This document shows positions 8,113 through 16,990 of a stretch of 64,000 nt of DNA, piece after piece (position 1 is the stretch's first letter; every line of letters starts with the position of its first letter). Below the pieces are notes generated by a model, which searched no databases, was not told the DNA's origin, and saw nothing but the letters and a program-made list of their open reading frames with translations. Source of the DNA: Metabacillus dongyingensis (GTDB lineage: Bacteria; Bacillota; Bacilli; Bacillales; Bacillaceae); assembly GCF_019933155.2 (NCBI RefSeq), contig NZ_CP082944.1, forward strand, positions 1,366,001-1,430,000. The letters run 5' to 3'. A program made the position numbers and the translations under genes.

Positions 8113-9633
8113 ATGTTTTCTTTTTTTAAGAAAAATCCATCCTTTAAACAACAAAAAAAAGCGGATGTGAAAAACGATGATCCTAAGCTTGAGGATCTGC
8201 TGAAGCAATGCAAGCTGTCAGCTGACTTTACATCTTATCGTTATTCACAAAGCAGTCCCTATTATATTCATTACTATAAAACTTTAGTAGATATTAATGT
8301 TTTACAAAAGCATGTTCTTCCTTTTTTAACCGAAGGACAGAATAATACAAGTTTATTTGAACTGCAGGAAGTTCTGCCGATTGATAATACAGAAATCATC
8401 AGCAATGTAGACAAAATCCAGGATAGATTAATGTCCGGTTTTATTGCTGTTCAATCCGAATCAAATATTAATGAAGTGCTCTTGATTTCGGCAATTTCCC
8501 TTGAGAAAAGAGCGGTGAGCCTTCCTGAGGTTGAATACAGTGTTGTTGGACCAAAAGAAGCCTTTGTTGAATCCCTGGATGCCAATCTGAACTTAATTCG
8601 AAAAAGATTGCCGATCCCCGAACTCATTGCAGTAGAGATTAGGGTAGGCAGGCTTTCTAAAACAAGAATTGCTGTTTTATATATTAAAGATATTGCGAAC
8701 GACGAGAACGTAAATACCATTATACAAAGAATAAAAGATATCGATTATGACTCGATCCTGGACAGTTCAATGATCGCACAGATTATATCAGATAATAACA
8801 ATTCGCCATTTCCCCAAATGATTGATACAGAACGGCCTGACAGGGTAGCCGGTGTTCTGTCGGAAGGGAAAATTACGGTCTTAGTTGACGGTTCCCCTCA
8901 TGCACTGACTGGTCCTACGACGCTGGTAGAATTTTTTTCTGCTTTTGAGGATTATTTTTTATCCTGGCCGATTGCCTCCATTTTCAGGCTTATCCGGCTT
9001 TTTGCGGTTTTCTTTTCTGTTATTTCTACTGCCATGTATGTTGGGGTTCTTACCTATCATTACGAAATGATTCCGCAAAACCTGCTTAATCCGCTTGTAG
9101 CTTCGAGAAGCGGTGTGCCGTTTCCGCCAATATTAGAGGCAATTATTCTTGAGCTGACAATCGAGCTGCTGAGGGAAGCGGGAGCCAGATTGCCGACTAA
9201 GATTGGCCAGACAATCGGTATCGTAGGAGGGATTGTAATAGGAACAGCAGCTGTTCAAGCAGGGCTTACAAGCAACGTACTGCTGATCATCGTGGCACTT
9301 GCAGCACTTGCATCCTTTACTACTCCCGTTTATCAAATGGGCAACGTCATCCGCTTAATCCGTTTTCCTTTTCTTTTTGCCGCTCAGCTTTTTGGTCTCA
9401 TAGGGATTGCCTTTTGTTTTGCTTTTTTTCTGGGGCATTTGCTTAAGCTATCATCCCTTGGAAGGCCATATCTTGCACCAGTCTATCCTCTGAGGCTTAA
9501 AGATTTAAAAGATTCGCTGTTTAGAGTGCCGATGTATATGCAAAATAAACGGCCTCTGCAAATGAGAACAGCCACACCTGATCGTTTTCAGCCGAAGCCT
9601 CATAAAGAAAAGAAACGGGATATTGAGGATTAA
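8113..9633 (+). CDS. GerA-type germinant receptor subunit A
   Basis: A 506-residue GerA/SpoVAF-family protein. A soluble N-terminal half (to about residue 275) is followed by four or five membrane segments and a basic, proline-containing tail. The family block 'VLVDGSPHALTGPTTLVEFF' near 260 and 'SRSGVPFPPILEAIILELT' near 335 are present. A subunits form, with B and C subunits, the nutrient receptors in the spore inner membrane that trigger germination. The start ATG 8113 follows GGTGGGGGAG. It is first in a three-gene operon (A-B-C). The germinant cannot be read from sequence. Confidence 0.93.
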   Translation: MFSFFKKNPSFKQQKKADVKNDDPKLEDLLKQCKLSADFTSYRYSQSSPYYIHYYKTLVDINVLQKHVLPFLTEGQNNTSLFELQEVLPIDNTEIISNVDKIQDRLMSGFIAVQSESNINEVLLISAISLEKRAVSLPEVEYSVVGPKEAFVESLDANLNLIRKRLPIPELIAVEIRVGRLSKTRIAVLYIKDIANDENVNTIIQRIKDIDYDSILDSSMIAQIISDNNNSPFPQMIDTERPDRVAGVLSEGKITVLVDGSPHALTGPTTLVEFFSAFEDYFLSWPIASIFRLIRLFAVFFSVISTAMYVGVLTYHYEMIPQNLLNPLVASRSGVPFPPILEAIILELTIELLREAGARLPTKIGQTIGIVGGIVIGTAAVQAGLTSNVLLIIVALAALASFTTPVYQMGNVIRLIRFPFLFAAQLFGLIGIAFCFAFFLGHLLKLSSLGRPYLAPVYPLRLKDLKDSLFRVPMYMQNKRPLQMRTATPDRFQPKPHKEKKRDIED

Positions 9634-9646
9634 AGGAGGTAATTCC

Positions 9647-10738
9647 ATGTTCCCATTGCCTAAAGAAGATAAAAAGGTATCCAATTACTTTGTATTTTAT
9701 TTGATTCATAAAATGCAAATAGGTGTAGGCATCTTAGGATTCGAGAGGTATATCGCAAAGTCTGCCGGCCATAGCTCCTGGATAGCCATCATTACATCCG
9801 GCATCACAATTCTTGGTTTGATCTGGTTATCTTACTTAATCCTGAACCGGGGAAAGAATGATATCGTAGCCATCCATCACCAGATTTTCGGAAAATGGAT
9901 TGGCGGATTTTTCAGTTTTTATTTCATTATTTATTACGCTATGTTTGTCGTTGTGCTGATACGGACGTATGTAGAAGTTATCCAAGTGTGGGTTTTTCCG
10001 GATGTCTATCATTGGGTATTCATCGCCATTATTATTCTGATTTGTTATTCATATGTTACAGGGGGATTCAGAATAGTGACCGGGATTGCTTTTCTTGGAG
10101 TCATTTATGGATTGCCGTTATTATTAGTTAAATATTTCCCCATAAAAGAAGCTTATTTTGGCAGCCTTCTTCCTGTTTTTGATCTATCGTTCAAGGAGCT
10201 CCTGTCAGCTACAAAAGGAATGACTCTTAATTATCTGGGGTTTGAAGTTCTTTTTATGTTTTATCCGTTTATAAAAGATCCCCCTAAGTCCCAAAAATGG
10301 GCTCATTATGCTGTTTTATTCAGCATGTTTATTTATCTGATAACTGCTCTGGTTTCCTTTGCATACTATGATCAGAATCAGCTGAAATCTACCATTTGGG
10401 CGACGCTTACTCTATGGAAAATTGTAGACTTGACCATTATTGAGCGGTTTGAATATCTTGGAATTTCGATTTGGTTCTTTGTGGTTTTGCCCAATATGTG
10501 TATTGGACTATGGAGTGCAAGCAGGGGAATGCACCGGCTTTTTGCGATGACACAAAGAAATGCATTGCGGATTATCTGCTTTTTCATTTTTATCTTTGCC
10601 GTTTTTTTAAAAGACAGAGAACAGATTGATCTGCTCAATACCAATATGTCAGAGATAGGATTTTATACGATTTACGGCTATATCCCATTGCTGTTTGTTC
10701 TGCAGGTCATCATCATGAAGGTGAGGAATAAAAAATGA
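9647..10738 (+). CDS. GerAB-type germinant receptor subunit B (transporter-like)
   Basis: A 363-residue integral membrane protein of the spore-germination permease family (APC superfamily fold), with about ten hydrophobic segments. It starts at ATG 9647 behind a perfect AAAGGAGGT site, 13 bases after the subunit A stop. B subunits bind the nutrient germinant. The 3' end overlaps the next gene by four bases (ATGA), indicating translational coupling with subunit C. Confidence 0.92.
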   Translation: MFPLPKEDKKVSNYFVFYLIHKMQIGVGILGFERYIAKSAGHSSWIAIITSGITILGLIWLSYLILNRGKNDIVAIHHQIFGKWIGGFFSFYFIIYYAMFVVVLIRTYVEVIQVWVFPDVYHWVFIAIIILICYSYVTGGFRIVTGIAFLGVIYGLPLLLVKYFPIKEAYFGSLLPVFDLSFKELLSATKGMTLNYLGFEVLFMFYPFIKDPPKSQKWAHYAVLFSMFIYLITALVSFAYYDQNQLKSTIWATLTLWKIVDLTIIERFEYLGISIWFFVVLPNMCIGLWSASRGMHRLFAMTQRNALRIICFFIFIFAVFLKDREQIDLLNTNMSEIGFYTIYGYIPLLFVLQVIIMKVRNKK

Positions 10739-11805
10739 ATGGGTACAAAGCTTGCGCACTCCTGCTCTGCATGTGTCTTTTAAGCAGCTGTATTCCTGAT
10801 TCAAAAGTCCTTGAAGATGTTCAGCTGATTCAGTCAATAGGCTATGACTATATTAGTGATAGAGAATTCCAATTGACTGCCGGTGCGACTTATACTCCGC
10901 CAGGAATTCAATCGAAACCGCAAAATATAGCATTAACAGCTATCGGCCGGACAAGTAAGCATATAAGACAGGAAATTCAGGCACAGTCACCAAGACCCAT
11001 TGAAATAGGCAGGGTAGGGGTGATTCTATTTGACGAGGAACTGGCGAGAAGAGGAATTGGTGATCACGTTGATAATCTGCAAAGAGACCCAAATATAGGC
11101 AGAGACATCAGTTTAGTTATATCAAAAGGAAAATCAAATGAAATTCTTTCAGCACAGGTCGATCAGCATGAATCTGTTTCACAATTTGTTATTGACCTCG
11201 TCAGACAAAATATGGAGAGGACGATTCCAAGAATCAATCTGCATCATTTTCTTTTTCAGTACCGGGGCCTTGGGTTTGACCCTTTTTTGCCTCTTATTGA
11301 AAAAAAGGGTGATAACATTCAAGTTTCTGGGGTCGCTCTTTTTAACGGAGATCGATTAATCGATACCATTGATTTGAAAGAAGGATATACTTTGAAAGTT
11401 CTATATGAAAAAATCCGCAAAGGCATCATTGAAATCGATTTAAAAGAAGAAAAGGAGGTAAGCATTCAAAATCTTTCCTCCAATACGAAGTTCAAACCTG
11501 AAAAAAAAATAAACGGGTATAAGTTCAATGTCAGCATAAAAATGGATGGAAGAGTCATGGAAGGCGGAGGATTAGATCTTACACAAAAAAAGAATATCGA
11601 AAAAATTGAAAAGAAAACTGAAATCATGCTGGAAAAAGAAGCTCTAGCTTTGCTTGAAAAGCTGCAGAAATTAAATGTCGATCCGCTCGGCATTAAGGAA
11701 GAGCTAAGACAAGCTGGCTACAAAGATTGGAAGAAGCAATATGGCTCTGTTCAATTTGAGGTAGACGCAAAGGTTCATCTCATACAGGCTGGGATTATGG
11801 AATGA
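10735..11805 (+). CDS. GerAC-type germinant receptor lipoprotein subunit C
   Basis: A 356-residue lipoprotein with signal peptide and lipobox (LLSSC, Cys near residue 19) followed by the Ger(x)C domain. Typical elements are 'LVQSIGYDY'-like sequence soon after the Cys, 'EIGRVGVILFDEELA' near 85 and a C-terminal amphipathic segment with many lysines. It completes the A-B-C receptor set. The start overlaps the subunit B stop. Confidence 0.92.
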   Translation: MNGYKACALLLCMCLLSSCIPDSKVLEDVQLIQSIGYDYISDREFQLTAGATYTPPGIQSKPQNIALTAIGRTSKHIRQEIQAQSPRPIEIGRVGVILFDEELARRGIGDHVDNLQRDPNIGRDISLVISKGKSNEILSAQVDQHESVSQFVIDLVRQNMERTIPRINLHHFLFQYRGLGFDPFLPLIEKKGDNIQVSGVALFNGDRLIDTIDLKEGYTLKVLYEKIRKGIIEIDLKEEKEVSIQNLSSNTKFKPEKKINGYKFNVSIKMDGRVMEGGGLDLTQKKNIEKIEKKTEIMLEKEALALLEKLQKLNVDPLGIKEELRQAGYKDWKKQYGSVQFEVDAKVHLIQAGIME

Positions 11806-11874
11806 AGAAAATACGAATAGATTTCTCTCTCTGATACAGAATAGATATGTATATCTTAAAAAGATGAGAGAGGA

Positions 11875-12507
11875 ATGATTAATGTGGATCAATCAATGAA
11901 CATTGCAGGATCTGAAAACATGCAGGCTGGAGCTGTGCCGCCCCAATTAAGCCATGGCGGACATGAGATGTTTGATGTATCTGAAATTTTATCTGGTGCC
12001 ATCAATACATTAAACTTATATACCATTTTAAAACCGCATGTCAAAGATCCGGAACTTCTGGATATGATGAACCGTCAAGAGCAATTTATGATGACGGAAT
12101 ACAACACGATTGTTGAGTGTTTCCAGACAGGGATGAAGCCTTCAGTTTCGACAGAAGTCTATAATATGAAGCAGGGAAATGACTTTGTTTATGGCCTAAA
12201 ACCTTCACCGCCGATGAAGCCGATGAATATGCCTGCGGAAATAAATGAACAGGTTATTTCAGACCTCATGCTCGGATCTGTAAAATCGAATGCGTCATTA
12301 AAAGGTATGGCTACGACAGAGGTAGCTAATCCGGTTGTCAGACGAGTTTTGGCTGATACCATTCCAAATTGCATTGAAATGGCTTATGAGATTTCAATCT
12401 ACCAAAATAAGCATCACTATTATCAGGTTCCACAGCTTACAGAAGGTGATATGCAGCAGATGGTGAATTCATATGCTCCTGCACAATCGAAAAATCTTCC
12501 GAATTGA
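11875..12507 (+). CDS. CotF-family spore coat protein
   Basis: A 210-residue protein of the CotF/coat F domain family: a Met- and Gln-rich N-terminus, then helices around 'DVSEILSGAINTLNLY', 'LLDMMNRQEQFMMTEYN' and a second half with 'ISDLMLGSVKSNASLKGMATTEVANPVVR'. Such proteins are coat components or sporulation-specific ferritin-like bundles. Ribosome site GAGAGAGGA directly abuts ATG 11875, so the in-frame GTG at 11884 may be the real start. It lies just after the germination operon and ends in its own terminator. Confidence 0.85.
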   Translation: MINVDQSMNIAGSENMQAGAVPPQLSHGGHEMFDVSEILSGAINTLNLYTILKPHVKDPELLDMMNRQEQFMMTEYNTIVECFQTGMKPSVSTEVYNMKQGNDFVYGLKPSPPMKPMNMPAEINEQVISDLMLGSVKSNASLKGMATTEVANPVVRRVLADTIPNCIEMAYEISIYQNKHHYYQVPQLTEGDMQQMVNSYAPAQSKNLPN

Positions 12508-12522
12508 ATGATCTCCCAAAAT

Positions 12523-12550
12523 AGACCTCTCAATCTTGAGAGGTCTTTAT
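12523..12550 (+). terminator. Terminator after the CotF-like gene
   Basis: AGACCTCTCAA pairs with TTGAGAGGTCT across a two-base loop, followed by TTTAT. Confidence 0.8.
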
Positions 12551-12645
12551 ACTTGATCCATTTATTAATAGACTTTATTTGAAATTTTTCAAACAAGCCC
12601 TTGAGAGACATAAAAAACAGCCTGAAAAAATGGCCGTTTTTATAT

Positions 12646-13503
12646 TTATTGATTCAAATCATTTAAGCCTGGGCTGTGTTCATTCGGCATATCTGGAAAA
12701 TCTGGTACAGGATAACCCTTTGGAGGATCAGTAACCTGTAAGTCACCACTGTCTCTGCTCGGAGATTCCCCGCTGAAAATTTCGCCAATACGGGTTGAAT
12801 CAAGCCGGAAATTAAATTGTGCATTATGAAAGCCCATTTCCACATACTTTCGGCATTCAGGGTACTTATTAATATCATAATTTGGGATTGGAAAAATCTT
12901 GCCCCAGTTGACTCCCAATGTTTCAAGAGCTTTGGCAAATGCATTTTGATGGGCGTTGTCGCGGACAATCAAAAATGCAAGGGTTTCTCTGAAGGTTTTA
13001 TTAGAGCTCATTTCATAAATTCTTGATTTTTGCAGAACACCTGTTGATTCCAGGATGACATTATTAAGCAAATCGCTGATTAAATTTCCGTGGCTGTACA
13101 CCCATGATCCGTTCCATGGATTTCCTCCAGCATCAACAGGCAGAGAAGATTGCGCTCCCATAATATAATGATGAGGATTTCCATGCATGACAGGGTCTGC
13201 AAGCGGTGCTTGACTAGGCCCGGAATTTCCTGCATCGTCCACTTCACCTGATCCATTTAAAAGCTGATTAATAGTTGTTTGAACAAGTTCTACATGGCTG
13301 ATTTCTTCTAGAAAAACGCCTCTGATCAAATCTCGGTATTGTTTATCTTTACCTCTGAAATTGGCACTTTGAAAAGAGTATTGCATCATTGTCCGCATCT
13401 CACCAAACTGGCCGCCCAATGTTTCCTGTAAAACTTTTGCTGCAGCGGGATCCGGTTTGTCCGGAACAATCATATTGATTAAATCTTCTTTATAAAAGTA
13501 CAT
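12646..13503 (-). CDS. Manganese catalase (YdbD/CotJC type)
   Basis: A 285-residue non-haem dimanganese catalase of the ferritin-like fold. Metal ligands expected for the family are visible: Glu in 'GGQFGEMRTMMQYSFQS' (about residue 35), the E..H pair in 'FLEEISHVELV' (about 66-70), and the second E..H set in 'LLNNVILESTGVL' and 'VRDNAHQNAF'. It disproportionates hydrogen peroxide. The proline-rich C-terminal 40 residues are typical of Bacillus members associated with spores. The neighbouring DUF3231 gene is oriented the same way, about 56 bp upstream. Confidence 0.93.
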   Translation of the reverse strand: MYFYKEDLINMIVPDKPDPAAAKVLQETLGGQFGEMRTMMQYSFQSANFRGKDKQYRDLIRGVFLEEISHVELVQTTINQLLNGSGEVDDAGNSGPSQAPLADPVMHGNPHHYIMGAQSSLPVDAGGNPWNGSWVYSHGNLISDLLNNVILESTGVLQKSRIYEMSSNKTFRETLAFLIVRDNAHQNAFAKALETLGVNWGKIFPIPNYDINKYPECRKYVEMGFHNAQFNFRLDSTRIGEIFSGESPSRDSGDLQVTDPPKGYPVPDFPDMPNEHSPGLNDLNQ

Positions 13504-13559
13504 GTCCTGACTCCTTTATTTGCAAAATAAGGCAGTAAAAAACTACTGCCTGTTTTTAA

Positions 13560-14063
13560 TTATTTATCTAAATGAAGAGGAGGCGGAATTAACCAGCCTT
13601 TTTCTTTATTTAATTGAAGAATTTTCCCGCCGTATTGAACTTTTTTAGCATGATGCTGAGTAAACAGCAGGGCAATATCTTCCCGGATACATTGTCCGAT
13701 CATGGTACTGTCAGCCACTAATCCTTGGGCAAGGTCTTTAGAGATGCTCATAGCCACTTCTGGATCTGAAATGCGTGCACCCGCAGGGATTTCTTCTAAT
13801 TTAGCATTTGGTCTTTCAGGGGGGGCAGGCGGCAAACCGACCTCATTCTTTTTTAATAGTGCTTCAAGTTCTTCAATGCAAGGCAAAATATTATTTTTAA
13901 TGATTTGATCTATTAATTTTTTAAGGTCGGCATCACCAGTGTGATTGTAATACACTTGATAAGCTGCATGAGATGCTTTTGCAACAGATAACGCACTCCA
14001 TACTCCGAATACCTCTCCATAATGCATTGGTTCATCTGTAGGATTTCCGCTGAGAATACCCAT
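13560..14063 (-). CDS. DUF3231-family protein, short form
   Basis: A 167-residue single-domain relative of the long DUF3231 proteins at 6991-8010 and 51528-52544. It shares 'HYGEVFGVWSALSVAKASHAAYQ' near the N-terminus and a proline-rich 'GLPPAPPERP' linker midway. The ATG at 14063 is taken because GGAGTG lies seven bases upstream. It precedes the manganese catalase gene on the same strand, so the pair may be co-expressed during sporulation. Function unknown. Confidence 0.8.
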   Translation of the reverse strand: MGILSGNPTDEPMHYGEVFGVWSALSVAKASHAAYQVYYNHTGDADLKKLIDQIIKNNILPCIEELEALLKKNEVGLPPAPPERPNAKLEEIPAGARISDPEVAMSISKDLAQGLVADSTMIGQCIREDIALLFTQHHAKKVQYGGKILQLNKEKGWLIPPPLHLDK

Positions 14064-14215
14064 TTTGATCACTCCATTTCATATTTTAAAAACTACACAT
14101 TCTATTTTGTACCAGATGATTTAATTGATACGGTTTTATGAATATAAAATGAAGAATAAAAAATTCTTGTTTGAAGAGAATAAAAAACGTACTAATAAAA
14201 AATGGAGGTTTTCTC

Positions 14216-14458
14216 ATGAAGAAAAATGTAATGATGATCCTATGTTCAATGGTTATCGCAGTTATGGTGTCTGGTGCAGGCGTTTATGCAGAAAATAACG
14301 ACAATGACAGAAACGATAATATAGGCACAAGAAATGTAAATACAGAAACTGCCGCTGCAGCTGACGATGACGATGATACGGACATGGGATGGATTGGTTT
14401 ATTAGGTTTAGCAGGGCTGTTAGGTCTTAGAAGAAAAGATAGAGATCGCAGGGATTAA
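14216..14458 (+). CDS. Small exported WGxxGxxG-motif protein
   Basis: An 80-residue protein with a signal peptide (about residues 1-26, ending near VYAENN), an Asn/Asp-rich middle with a run of five aspartates, then WIGLLGLAGLLGL followed by the basic RRKDRDRR tail. This matches the WGxxGxxG C-terminal anchoring or sorting tripartite pattern: motif, hydrophobic helix, positive charges. ATG 14216 has TGGAGG upstream. The partner processing enzyme, if any, is not visible here. Confidence 0.75.
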   Translation: MKKNVMMILCSMVIAVMVSGAGVYAENNDNDRNDNIGTRNVNTETAAAADDDDDTDMGWIGLLGLAGLLGLRRKDRDRRD

Positions 14459-14476
14459 GCTAACTGCAGACATATA

Positions 14477-14511
14477 AAAGCATGCGGCAAAAATGCCGCA
14501 TGCTTTTTCTT
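14477..14511. terminator. Terminator between convergent genes
   Basis: AAAAGCATGCGGC and GCCGCATGCTTTT form a strong stem with T and A flanks. It can serve both the WGxxGxxG gene and the leftward alcohol dehydrogenase gene. Confidence 0.85.
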
Positions 14512-14518
14512 TATGAAT

Positions 14519-15658
14519 TTATGGCTTTAAAACAACCTTCACACAGTCATCTTCATGATCATTAAAAATTTTGTAAGCTTCACTGGCTTTGCTTAAAGGA
14601 ACTTTGTGAGTGACAATTTCAGTTGGATCCAATTTTCCTGATGTAATCATATCAAATAGCATTGGCATGTAATGAATAACAGGTGCCTGGCCCATTTTAA
14701 GATTGATGTTCCGTTCAAAAATATTGCCAAGCGGGAACATGTTGTATTTTGAACCATATACACCTGTCAGCTGAATGGTCCCGAACTTTCTGACAGCATT
14801 CATCGCAATTTCAAACGGGCTTAGAGTTCCGCCTTGCAGCTTCAGCTTTTGGCCAATTTCTTCAAGTGCTGACTTTTTCCCGTCCATTCCGACACAATCG
14901 ATCACGGCATCTGCTCCGCCGCTTGTCAGTTCTTTAATATGAGAACCTGTATCTTTAAAATCTTCAAAATTGATAATTTCAACATTGTTCATTCTTTTTG
15001 CCCGTTCTAATCTGTAAGGAAGATTATCAACGGCAATGACCCGTTTAGCGCCCTTCATCCAGGCGAATTTTTGAGCCATTAACCCTACTGGTCCACAGCC
15101 AAGCACCACTACAGTATCATCACTTTTTACGTTGGCATTTTCAATGCTCCAATACGCAGTAGGCAATACATCTGACATAAACAGCAAGGCTTCATCCTCA
15201 AGCTCGACAGGTTCAGGAATGACAAACGGCATGAAATTTCCAAACGGCACTCTTAAGTATTCAGCCTGCCCGCCAGGGTGATTCCCATACCTCTCTGTAA
15301 ATCCAAAGTAACCGCCTGTATCAATTTCCGGATTGGAATTTGAATTATCACACTGGCTTTCAAGGTCGTGTTTGCAATAGAAGCAGCTTCCGCAGGAAAT
15401 ATTAAATGGGATGACAACTCTGTCGCCTTTTTTAACTTTTGTTACTTCTGGTCCGACTTCCTCTACAATCCCCATCGGTTCATGGCCAACTACATAGTCT
15501 TTTTCAGCAGGAAGGGCTCCTTGGTAAATATGTAAATCTGATCCGCAAATGGCCGTTGAGGTAATTTTGACAATGATATCGTCCTTTTTCTGAAGCACGG
15601 CATCCGGAACTTCCTTCACTTCCATTTCCTTCATTCCCTGAAATGTGACAGCTTTCAA
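14519..15658 (-). CDS. Zinc-dependent alcohol (formaldehyde-type) dehydrogenase
   Basis: A 379-residue medium-chain dehydrogenase. It has the catalytic zinc Cys in 'STAICGSDLHIYQG', the GHEPMGIVEEVGPEV signature, four structural-zinc cysteines around 'CGSCFYCKHDLESQC', and the NAD-binding GCGPVG. Length and the inserted central region match the glutathione-independent formaldehyde dehydrogenase-like group common in Bacillus. The start is a TTG (complement of 15656-15658), fixed by AGGAGGT seven bases upstream; longer in-frame extensions are not supported. The natural substrate is not certain. Confidence 0.9.
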   Translation of the reverse strand: MKAVTFQGMKEMEVKEVPDAVLQKKDDIIVKITSTAICGSDLHIYQGALPAEKDYVVGHEPMGIVEEVGPEVTKVKKGDRVVIPFNISCGSCFYCKHDLESQCDNSNSNPEIDTGGYFGFTERYGNHPGGQAEYLRVPFGNFMPFVIPEPVELEDEALLFMSDVLPTAYWSIENANVKSDDTVVVLGCGPVGLMAQKFAWMKGAKRVIAVDNLPYRLERAKRMNNVEIINFEDFKDTGSHIKELTSGGADAVIDCVGMDGKKSALEEIGQKLKLQGGTLSPFEIAMNAVRKFGTIQLTGVYGSKYNMFPLGNIFERNINLKMGQAPVIHYMPMLFDMITSGKLDPTEIVTHKVPLSKASEAYKIFNDHEDDCVKVVLKP

Positions 15659-15795
15659 TTTAACAACCTCCTGTATAGTGATAGTTTTGATATACCCGCT
15701 GAAAGATAGAATAAAATGAAAAAAGAGAAAAATGAGTCTTTCGTCTGCCTTTTTTACGTGGTTCTTTCTCAGTATTTGATAATTCTTCTTGAAAT

Positions 15796-15835
15796 ATAAA
15801 AAAAGAACAGCGTCCCTTATAAAAGGACGCTGTTC
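15796..15835 (-). terminator. Terminator of the SRPBCC-ArsR operon
   Basis: GAACAGCGTCC and GGACGCTGTTC form the stem. On the minus strand it is followed by a run of seven T residues. Confidence 0.85.
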
Positions 15836-15845
15836 AAATAGTATT

Positions 15846-16181
15846 TCATTTCTCGTTTTCATTGGGTTCCTCAACAAGATGCTTCAGCATAGACAGCTTG
15901 TTATTCCAGAATTGCTCGTAATAGGAAAGCCATTCATGTAATTCCGCAAGCGGCTCCGGATGAAGCCTGTACCTTTTTTCTCTTCCTGTTTTTCTTCCGC
16001 TTACAAGTTCAGCCTCGGAAAGAATGTGAAGATGTTTGGCAATCGCTGTTCGGGTTACTCGAAAATGGCTTGTGATTTCTGAGATCGGCATCTCTTTTTC
16101 TGCAAGCAGCTTTAACACTTCTCGTCGCGTTGGGTCAGCGATAGCCTGAAAAACATCATATTTTTGTGCAGAAGATGACAC
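15846..16181 (-). CDS. ArsR-family winged-helix repressor
   Basis: A 111-residue ArsR/SmtB-fold regulator with 'IADPTRREVLKLLAE', the recognition helix region 'VTRTAIAKHLHILSEAELVSG' and the wing 'GREKRYRLHPEPL'. No clustered cysteine metal ligands are seen, so it belongs to the metal-independent group usually paired with SRPBCC proteins. Its GTG start overlaps the SRPBCC stop (TAGTG), so the two are translationally coupled. The order is inverted from the usual regulator-first arrangement. It probably binds the paired palindromes upstream of the operon. Confidence 0.9.
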   Translation of the reverse strand: MSSSAQKYDVFQAIADPTRREVLKLLAEKEMPISEITSHFRVTRTAIAKHLHILSEAELVSGRKTGREKRYRLHPEPLAELHEWLSYYEQFWNNKLSMLKHLVEEPNENEK

Positions 16182-16606
16182 TAGTTTCCAACAACCTCTC
16201 CCAGGCGTTCGATAATCTTTATCCAGCCATGATTCATGCGGTCACGAATGACAGAGGCTTTTTCATTGGCTTTTGGCAGAATCGTGTCTGGTTGCTTCCA
16301 GCCGCCATGGATAAGGGTAAACTCCGTTTTACCATCCATTTCTTTCAATAGGAAAGTGACGATCCAGCCATCTGTATCCCATGTGAATGAAAGCCGGTGA
16401 GGGGGCTCCAGTTGGATCACTTTACATGGTGACGGGCCGAACGGAGATTGCAAGTGAAATTCATGCCCAACTTCGGGCTGAAAATCATTGGGCATAAACC
16501 ATGCGGCAATTCCTTCAGAGGTGGAAACGGCATCCCATACTTTTTCAATGGGAGCGTTGTAGACAACGGTCTGTGTAATGTCCTGCAAATTAGTTTGATT
16601 CATCAT
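16181..16606 (-). CDS. SRPBCC (AHSA1-like) domain protein
   Basis: A 141-residue START/Bet v1-fold protein of the AHSA1 type. It begins with the characteristic '[27 protein letters not shown]', and has '[11 protein letters not shown]' and the C-terminal '[12 protein letters not shown]'. Such proteins bind hydrophobic ligands; the ligand is unknown. It is the first gene of a two-gene operon with ArsR and is preceded by two operator-like palindromes. Confidence 0.9.
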   Translation of the reverse strand: MMNQTNLQDITQTVVYNAPIEKVWDAVSTSEGIAAWFMPNDFQPEVGHEFHLQSPFGPSPCKVIQLEPPHRLSFTWDTDGWIVTFLLKEMDGKTEFTLIHGGWKQPDTILPKANEKASVIRDRMNHGWIKIIERLGEVVGN

Positions 16607-16629
16607 GTATTCTCCTTATCATAAATATA

Positions 16630-16673
16630 AAACCAAATGGTTTCGCATTTGATTATATAAAACCATTTGGTTT
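16630..16673 (-). promoter_or_regulatory. Paired palindromic operators of the SRPBCC-ArsR operon
   Basis: AAACCAAATGGTTT (16630-16643) and AAACCATTTGGTTT (16660-16673) are 14-bp near-perfect palindromes whose centres are 30 bp apart, about three helical turns. Their position just upstream of the first gene and the ArsR partner strongly suggest autorepression. Confidence 0.75.
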
Positions 16674-16746
16674 CATGTCAATGAATTTATTTTGTCAAAG
16701 TAAATAAAAACCATACCGTATAATCGAATAAAACGGAGGATTTGAG

Positions 16747-16990
16747 ATGATCAGTCTGCAACGTAAAATACCAAATGATTTACAGAATTTCATTGCTTAC
16801 TTTACCCGAAACTTGGTCAATGAATTCGGCGATATTATCAGCGGAAATGGCTGAATTTACAATTCTGAATCTATGCAGAATCATCTGTTCTTTAGAAACA
16901 AAGGAAATCGTTTCAAAAATAGAAGCTGCTGAACGACTTCTCCTTAAACTCCCAGAAAAGTGGCACCGAATAATGAAAGAAGAATCATAA
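16747..16990 (+). pseudogene. Probable frameshifted small gene
   Basis: A good ribosome site (ACGGAGG) precedes ATG 16747, but the frame stops after 35 codons at 16854. The +1 frame continues seamlessly through 16990, ending in a plausible helical segment (SKIEAAERLLLKLPEKW). The two parts together look like a short gene broken by a frameshift. Family not recognised. Confidence 0.4.
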
